From Mycobacterium sp. E2479 (lineage in GTDB: Bacteria; Actinomycetota; Actinomycetes; Mycobacteriales; Mycobacteriaceae), in NCBI RefSeq assembly GCF_001667925.1, contig NZ_LZJR01000155.1, positions 1 through 44,630 on the forward strand: DNA of 44,630 nt, in the 5' to 3' direction. Shown one piece after another: positions 41,499 through 44,630 of this stretch. A program made the position numbers and the translations under genes. Position 1 is the stretch's first letter; each line of letters opens with the position of its first letter. Under the pieces are notes generated by a model. The model searched no databases. It had not been told where the DNA came from and saw nothing but the letters and a program-made list of their open reading frames with translations.

Positions 41499-44126
41499 GG
41501 AGTTGATGGCGCCGGCGTGCGAGAAGCGGGCCGCGCGGCGGTGGATGCGGTGCGCGTAATCACGGGTGCGGTGCGGCTGGCCGAAGAGCCGCATCGGTTC
41601 GGAGTAGAACGCTTTCTTCGCGAGCTCGACCAGCGCCAGGTAGATGATCACGAACGTGCCGAGGGCCCCGAAGAATTGCCACGGCAGCGGGGTGAAGCCC
41701 AGGGTGTGCGCCATCGGGGACACTGTCAGTAGCGCGCCGATCGCCACCACGGACAGGCTGGCGACGGTCAGCCATCGGCTGGGCCGGCTTCGAATGAACG
41801 GTACCTTGCGGGTGCGTATGACGAAGATGATCAGGGTCTGTGTGGCAAGGGATTCCACGAACCAGCCGGTGCGGAATTCGATGGGTCCTGCCCGCAGCAC
41901 ACCGAGCATCAGGCCGAAGGTCATGAAGTCGAAGAGTGAACTGATCGGACCGAAAACGAGCATGAAGCGGCGGATGAAGGCGATGTTCCAGTGTGAGGGC
42001 GCGTGAAGTTGTTCGTCGTCGACCCGGTCGGTCGGGATGGCCAATTGTGAACTGTCATAGAGCAAGTTGTTGAGCAGAATCTGGCTGGGCAGCATCGGCA
42101 GAAACGGCAGCAGTGCCGAGGCGGCGGCGGCGGAGAACATGTTACCGAAGTTGCTGGAGGTCCCCATCAGCACGTACTTGATGGTGTTGGCGAAGATCCG
42201 CCGGCCCTCGGCCACCCCGGTGGCGAGCACCCCGAGATCCTTTTCAAGCAGCACCACGTCGGCGGCGTCCTTGGCGACGTCGGTGGCGGTGTCCACGGAG
42301 ATACCGACGTCGGCGGCATGCAGTGCCAGCGCGTCGTTCACGCCGTCGCCCAGAAAGCCCACCGCGCGCCCGGTGCGGCGCGCGGCGGTGATCAGGTGGG
42401 CCTTCTGCTCAGGGGAGATGCGCGCGAAGATGGTGTGATTCGCTGCAGCTTCGGCGAACTCGTCGTCGCAAAGTCCGTCGAGCTGAGTGCCGGTGATGGT
42501 GCCTTTGGATTCCAAGTCGAGGTCGCGGCAGACCTTTTCGGCCACCTGGGCGTTGTCGCCAGTGGCGATCTTGAGTTCGATGCCCAGGGCCGCCAATTCG
42601 GTCAGAGACTTCCGGGCGGCGGCTTTGGGTTCGTCGGCGAACACCAGGAATCCGGCCAGCATCAGGTCGGTTTCGTCGTCGGCGCTGACCGCAATGAGGT
42701 CGGGGGCGGGTCTGACCGCGACCGCGACCACGCGGCGGCCGGCGGCGAACAGGTCGGCCAGGGTGTCGGCGGCGGCCGCGTCGGTCATCGCGCAGCGGGT
42801 CAAGATCTGCTCGGGAGCCCCTTTGACCACCAGGATGCGTTTGCCGTCGTCGTCGATCAGGGCCGAGGTCGAGCGCCGTTCATGGTCGAAGGGCAGTAAC
42901 GCCACTCTCTTCGCTGCGCCCACAATTCCGCGGGCGTCAGGAGACTCCCACAGCGCGGTATCGAGGGGGTTGGCGCCGGTCCCGCCGGCGGTGAGGTCGA
43001 CGTCGCAAGCCAACAGGCCCAGACGCAGCACCGAATCACTGTGTGCCCCCGAGGGATTGACAGCGTCAACCAGGCCGATGCGGCCCTCGGTCAGAGTGCC
43101 GGTCTTGTCGGTGATGAGGATGTCGATGTCGCCGAGATCTTCGATGCATACCAGCCGTTTGACCAGCACCTTGGCCTTGGCCAGTTGCCGCGATCCGGTG
43201 GCCAGGCTGGCGCTGACCACCGCCGGCAACAGTTGCGGCGTAATCCCGACGGCAATCGCCAGTGAGAACAACACCGAGTCGATCAGCGGCTTGCGCAACA
43301 GCAGGTTGCTGGCCAGAATCAGCACGGTCAGCGCCACCGCAACCTGCAGCAACAGGTACGAGAAGCGGCGCAGCCCGACCTGGAAGTCGGTTTCGGGTTG
43401 ACGTTCACCCAAACCTGCTGCGATGCGACCGAATTCGGCGTCGCGGCCGGTGGCGTACACCACACCGGTGCCCTCGCCGGCGCTGACGATGGTGCCCATG
43501 AATGCCAGATCGGTGCAGTCGGCCAGATCGGTGTCGGCGGCGATCGGTTCCGGCGACTTCTCCGAACCCATCGACTCGCCGGTGAGGATGCTCTCGTTGC
43601 ATTCCAGCCCGGTTGCCTCGAGCAGCCGCACGTCGGCGGGGACGGTCTCGCCCAGTGTCAGCCGGATGACGTCGCCGGCGACCAGCGTGGTGACGTCCGT
43701 GGTGACGAAGTGGCCGTCGCGACGCACCACCGCGGTGTGACGCATCCGCGAGTGCAGGGCCGCGGCGGTACGCTCTGCGCGGTACTCGTTGAAGAACCCC
43801 AATCCGACGCTGGCGAGCAGGATGATGCCGATGATCACGGCCTGCATCGAATCGCCGAGGAAGTACGACACGATGGCGGTGCCGGCCAGCAGGATCAGCA
43901 CAACGTTGCGCAGCTGTCGACCCAGCACCGCGAGCGCTTTGACGTGGTGGGTGCGCACCGCGTTGGGGCCGAACCGTAACAACCGCGCGGCAGCCTCGGC
44001 GCTCGAAAGGCCGTCCGCGGAGCTGTCCAGTAGACCGAGGACCTGATCGGCCGGAGCGCCGACGGCTTCTCGGATGGTCAGTGACCGTCGATCGGTTTCC
44101 TCGATGACGTTCGGTTTCATAGCCAC
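41496..44126 (-). CDS. mgtA: Magnesium-translocating P-type ATPase, MgtA type
   Basis: P-type (P3B-like) ATPase of 876 residues that imports Mg2+ at the cost of ATP. Landmarks: an N-terminal cation-ATPase domain (GLSSAEAAARLLRFGPNAV), helices 1-2, the actuator TGES near residue 183 (ILTGESMGSEKSPE), the phosphorylated Asp340 in ITDKTGTLTEG, the nucleotide-site KGAPE, and GDGVNDALALHAADVGIS near 592; the C-terminal membrane part has the MgtA-type IPTDRVDDEQLHAPSHWN loop. The frame opens at GTG 44126 with an ATG two codons on (44120). No M-box-like leader was recognised upstream. Confidence 0.93.
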   Translation of the reverse strand: MAMKPNVIEETDRRSLTIREAVGAPADQVLGLLDSSADGLSSAEAAARLLRFGPNAVRTHHVKALAVLGRQLRNVVLILLAGTAIVSYFLGDSMQAVIIGIILLASVGLGFFNEYRAERTAAALHSRMRHTAVVRRDGHFVTTDVTTLVAGDVIRLTLGETVPADVRLLEATGLECNESILTGESMGSEKSPEPIAADTDLADCTDLAFMGTIVSAGEGTGVVYATGRDAEFGRIAAGLGERQPETDFQVGLRRFSYLLLQVAVALTVLILASNLLLRKPLIDSVLFSLAIAVGITPQLLPAVVSASLATGSRQLAKAKVLVKRLVCIEDLGDIDILITDKTGTLTEGRIGLVDAVNPSGAHSDSVLRLGLLACDVDLTAGGTGANPLDTALWESPDARGIVGAAKRVALLPFDHERRSTSALIDDDGKRILVVKGAPEQILTRCAMTDAAAADTLADLFAAGRRVVAVAVRPAPDLIAVSADDETDLMLAGFLVFADEPKAAARKSLTELAALGIELKIATGDNAQVAEKVCRDLDLESKGTITGTQLDGLCDDEFAEAAANHTIFARISPEQKAHLITAARRTGRAVGFLGDGVNDALALHAADVGISVDTATDVAKDAADVVLLEKDLGVLATGVAEGRRIFANTIKYVLMGTSSNFGNMFSAAAASALLPFLPMLPSQILLNNLLYDSSQLAIPTDRVDDEQLHAPSHWNIAFIRRFMLVFGPISSLFDFMTFGLMLGVLRAGPIEFRTGWFVESLATQTLIIFVIRTRKVPFIRSRPSRWLTVASLSVVAIGALLTVSPMAHTLGFTPLPWQFFGALGTFVIIYLALVELAKKAFYSEPMRLFGQPHRTRDYAHRIHRRAARFSHAGAINS

Positions 44127-44223
44127 GGGGCAACCCGCCTCTTGCGACCAGACATTCGGTGTCCTTCCACGACGACCTTGTCAGGGTGACAAGTCGGCGC
44201 TGTAGGGCACAAGGGCTTTACCG

Positions 44224-44243
44224 GGACCGGCGTAGTGCGGTCC
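44224..44243. promoter_or_regulatory. Inverted repeat GGACCG-N8-CGGTCC
   Basis: A 6-bp perfect inverted repeat with an 8-bp spacer, midway in the control region, about 100 bp from the mgtA start. Symmetry and place suggest a repressor site or a DNA hairpin; no regulator can be named. Confidence 0.3.
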
Positions 44244-44315
44244 TCGCGGCGGCCCGCCGGGCGGCTACCCATCCGAAGGCCGCAAAGCTGCACACCGGTC
44301 GAGACCACGCGGTTG

Positions 44316-44351
44316 GGGCAGAAAGGCCCGCGACTCCGGGCATTAGGGCAC
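44316..44351. promoter_or_regulatory. Weak DosR-like box pair before the second P-type ATPase
   Basis: On the minus strand GGGCCTTTCTGCCC (44316-44329) matches GGGACTWWNGTCCC at 10 of 13 defined positions, but lacks G10; GTGCCCTAATGCCC (44338-44351) matches at 8. Alone they are weak. They are reported because the spacing is again exactly 22 bp and CtpF, a P-type ATPase, belongs to the DosR regulon in M. tuberculosis. Confidence 0.25.
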
Positions 44352-44464
44352 TTGTTCTTCCAAGGCACGGCTGATCGACTCGGTTATGGAGCCATTGGCC
44401 GCCGTCGTCCCCACCGGCTTCGGTTCTGCAGAGAAAGCGACTTGCGACGCGGGAGGAAGTCTTC

Positions 44465-44630
44465 ATGGTTTCCGGTGCGCCCGGCCGTTGGATCACGCGG
44501 TTGCAGCGCTGGGTCGAACCGGCACTGGTGGCAGGCACAGTGGCCGCGCTGACAGCCGGGGGGGTCGCGCGGCTGGCCAATTGGCGCGGGGTGGCCGACG
44601 ACTGTTGGATCGCGGGCACGGTACTCGCGA
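44465..44630 (+). CDS. N-terminal start of a probable heavy-metal P-type ATPase, cut by the window edge
   Basis: First 55 codons of a gene that runs off the right end. GGGAGGAAG lies 6 bp before the ATG. The product begins with a short basic segment (GRWITRLQRWVEP) and a first membrane helix (ALVAGTVAALTAGGVARLA), then DDCWIAGTVLA, which leads into a second helix. This layout, without a metal-binding HMA domain, is what I recall from short-N-terminus heavy-metal P-type ATPases of mycobacteria. No catalytic motif is inside the window, so the call rests on these N-terminal features and on the neighbouring ATPase. Confidence 0.5.
   Translation, partial: MVSGAPGRWITRLQRWVEPALVAGTVAALTAGGVARLANWRGVADDCWIAGTVLA

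Larger units (their letters stand above)
44127..44464. other. Divergent intergenic region between two P-type ATPase genes
   Basis: These 338 bp contain no convincing gene. Visible are an inverted repeat GGACCG-N8-CGGTCC at 44224-44243, a possible weak DosR-like box pair at 44316-44351, and the ribosome site GGGAGGAAG just before the right-hand gene. Short open frames here have no ribosome site and no recognisable similarity. Confidence 0.5.

Noticed and set aside
44159..44374. Plus-strand frame of 71 codons between the two ATPases
   Set aside because: No ribosome site, Arg/Ala-rich composition and no recognisable similarity.

Overview
The window is high-GC DNA from a mycobacterium, most likely a nontuberculous slow grower. 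A complete mce operon (yrbEA, yrbEB, mceA-F), an EfeUOB iron-uptake operon with a TAT-exported DyP peroxidase, many GTG/TTG starts and many ATGA-type overlaps point there. The strongest marker is gene order: a lipT-like esterase end, pncA, an Rv2042c-like gene and a four-gene sugar ABC importer resembling Rv2041c-Rv2038c of M. tuberculosis (recalled synteny, not searched). This copy of that order carries insertions: a kinase/AttH-like fusion, gluconate kinase, a ParD-like/zeta toxin-antitoxin pair and a DoxX-repeat protein before pncA, and a DoxX gene plus an ECF sigma factor before the sugar importer.

Layout. 1-5.3 kb: esterase tail, phosphotransferase-AttH fusion, gluconate kinase, toxin-antitoxin pair behind a perfect palindrome, and a DoxX protein with a long 11-residue-repeat tail. 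5.3-12.4 kb: pncA, SnoaL-like gene, DoxX with a possible leader peptide, ECF sigma, and the sugar importer (binding lipoprotein, two permeases, ATPase), all tightly overlapped. 12.4-18.0 kb: DUF3349, DUF3097 (probably leaderless), and efeU-efeO-efeB behind a candidate IdeR box. 18.0-20.4 kb: relic of a formate/nitrite transporter, a tandem universal stress protein behind two DosR-like boxes, a decayed hydroxylase tail and a PPOX-fold flavoprotein. 20.4-32.1 kb: the mce operon on the minus strand, ending in an ATGA-coupled gene that encodes three tandem Phd/YefM-like antitoxin domains, and headed by a TetR gene; three copies of a 14-bp palindromic motif flank the TetR gene and precede yrbEA. 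32.2-41.5 kb: a 102-aa unknown with a very strong ribosome site behind a DosR-like box pair, an acyltransferase, aldo/keto reductase, two SDRs, an NTF2-like protein, acyl-CoA thioesterase, DUF1801, acyl-CoA dehydrogenase and a hotdog protein: probably lipid/steroid-type metabolism. 41.5-44.6 kb: MgtA-type magnesium ATPase and the first 55 codons of a second, probably heavy-metal, P-type ATPase.

Most notable: the triple-Phd protein translationally coupled to mceF; the ParD/zeta module; DosR-like box pairs repeated with the same 22-bp spacing at up to three loci; the TetR operator set of the mce locus; and the hendecad-repeat tail on a DoxX protein. All regulatory motifs were found by eye and all family calls come from recognising sequence patterns, not from database searches.
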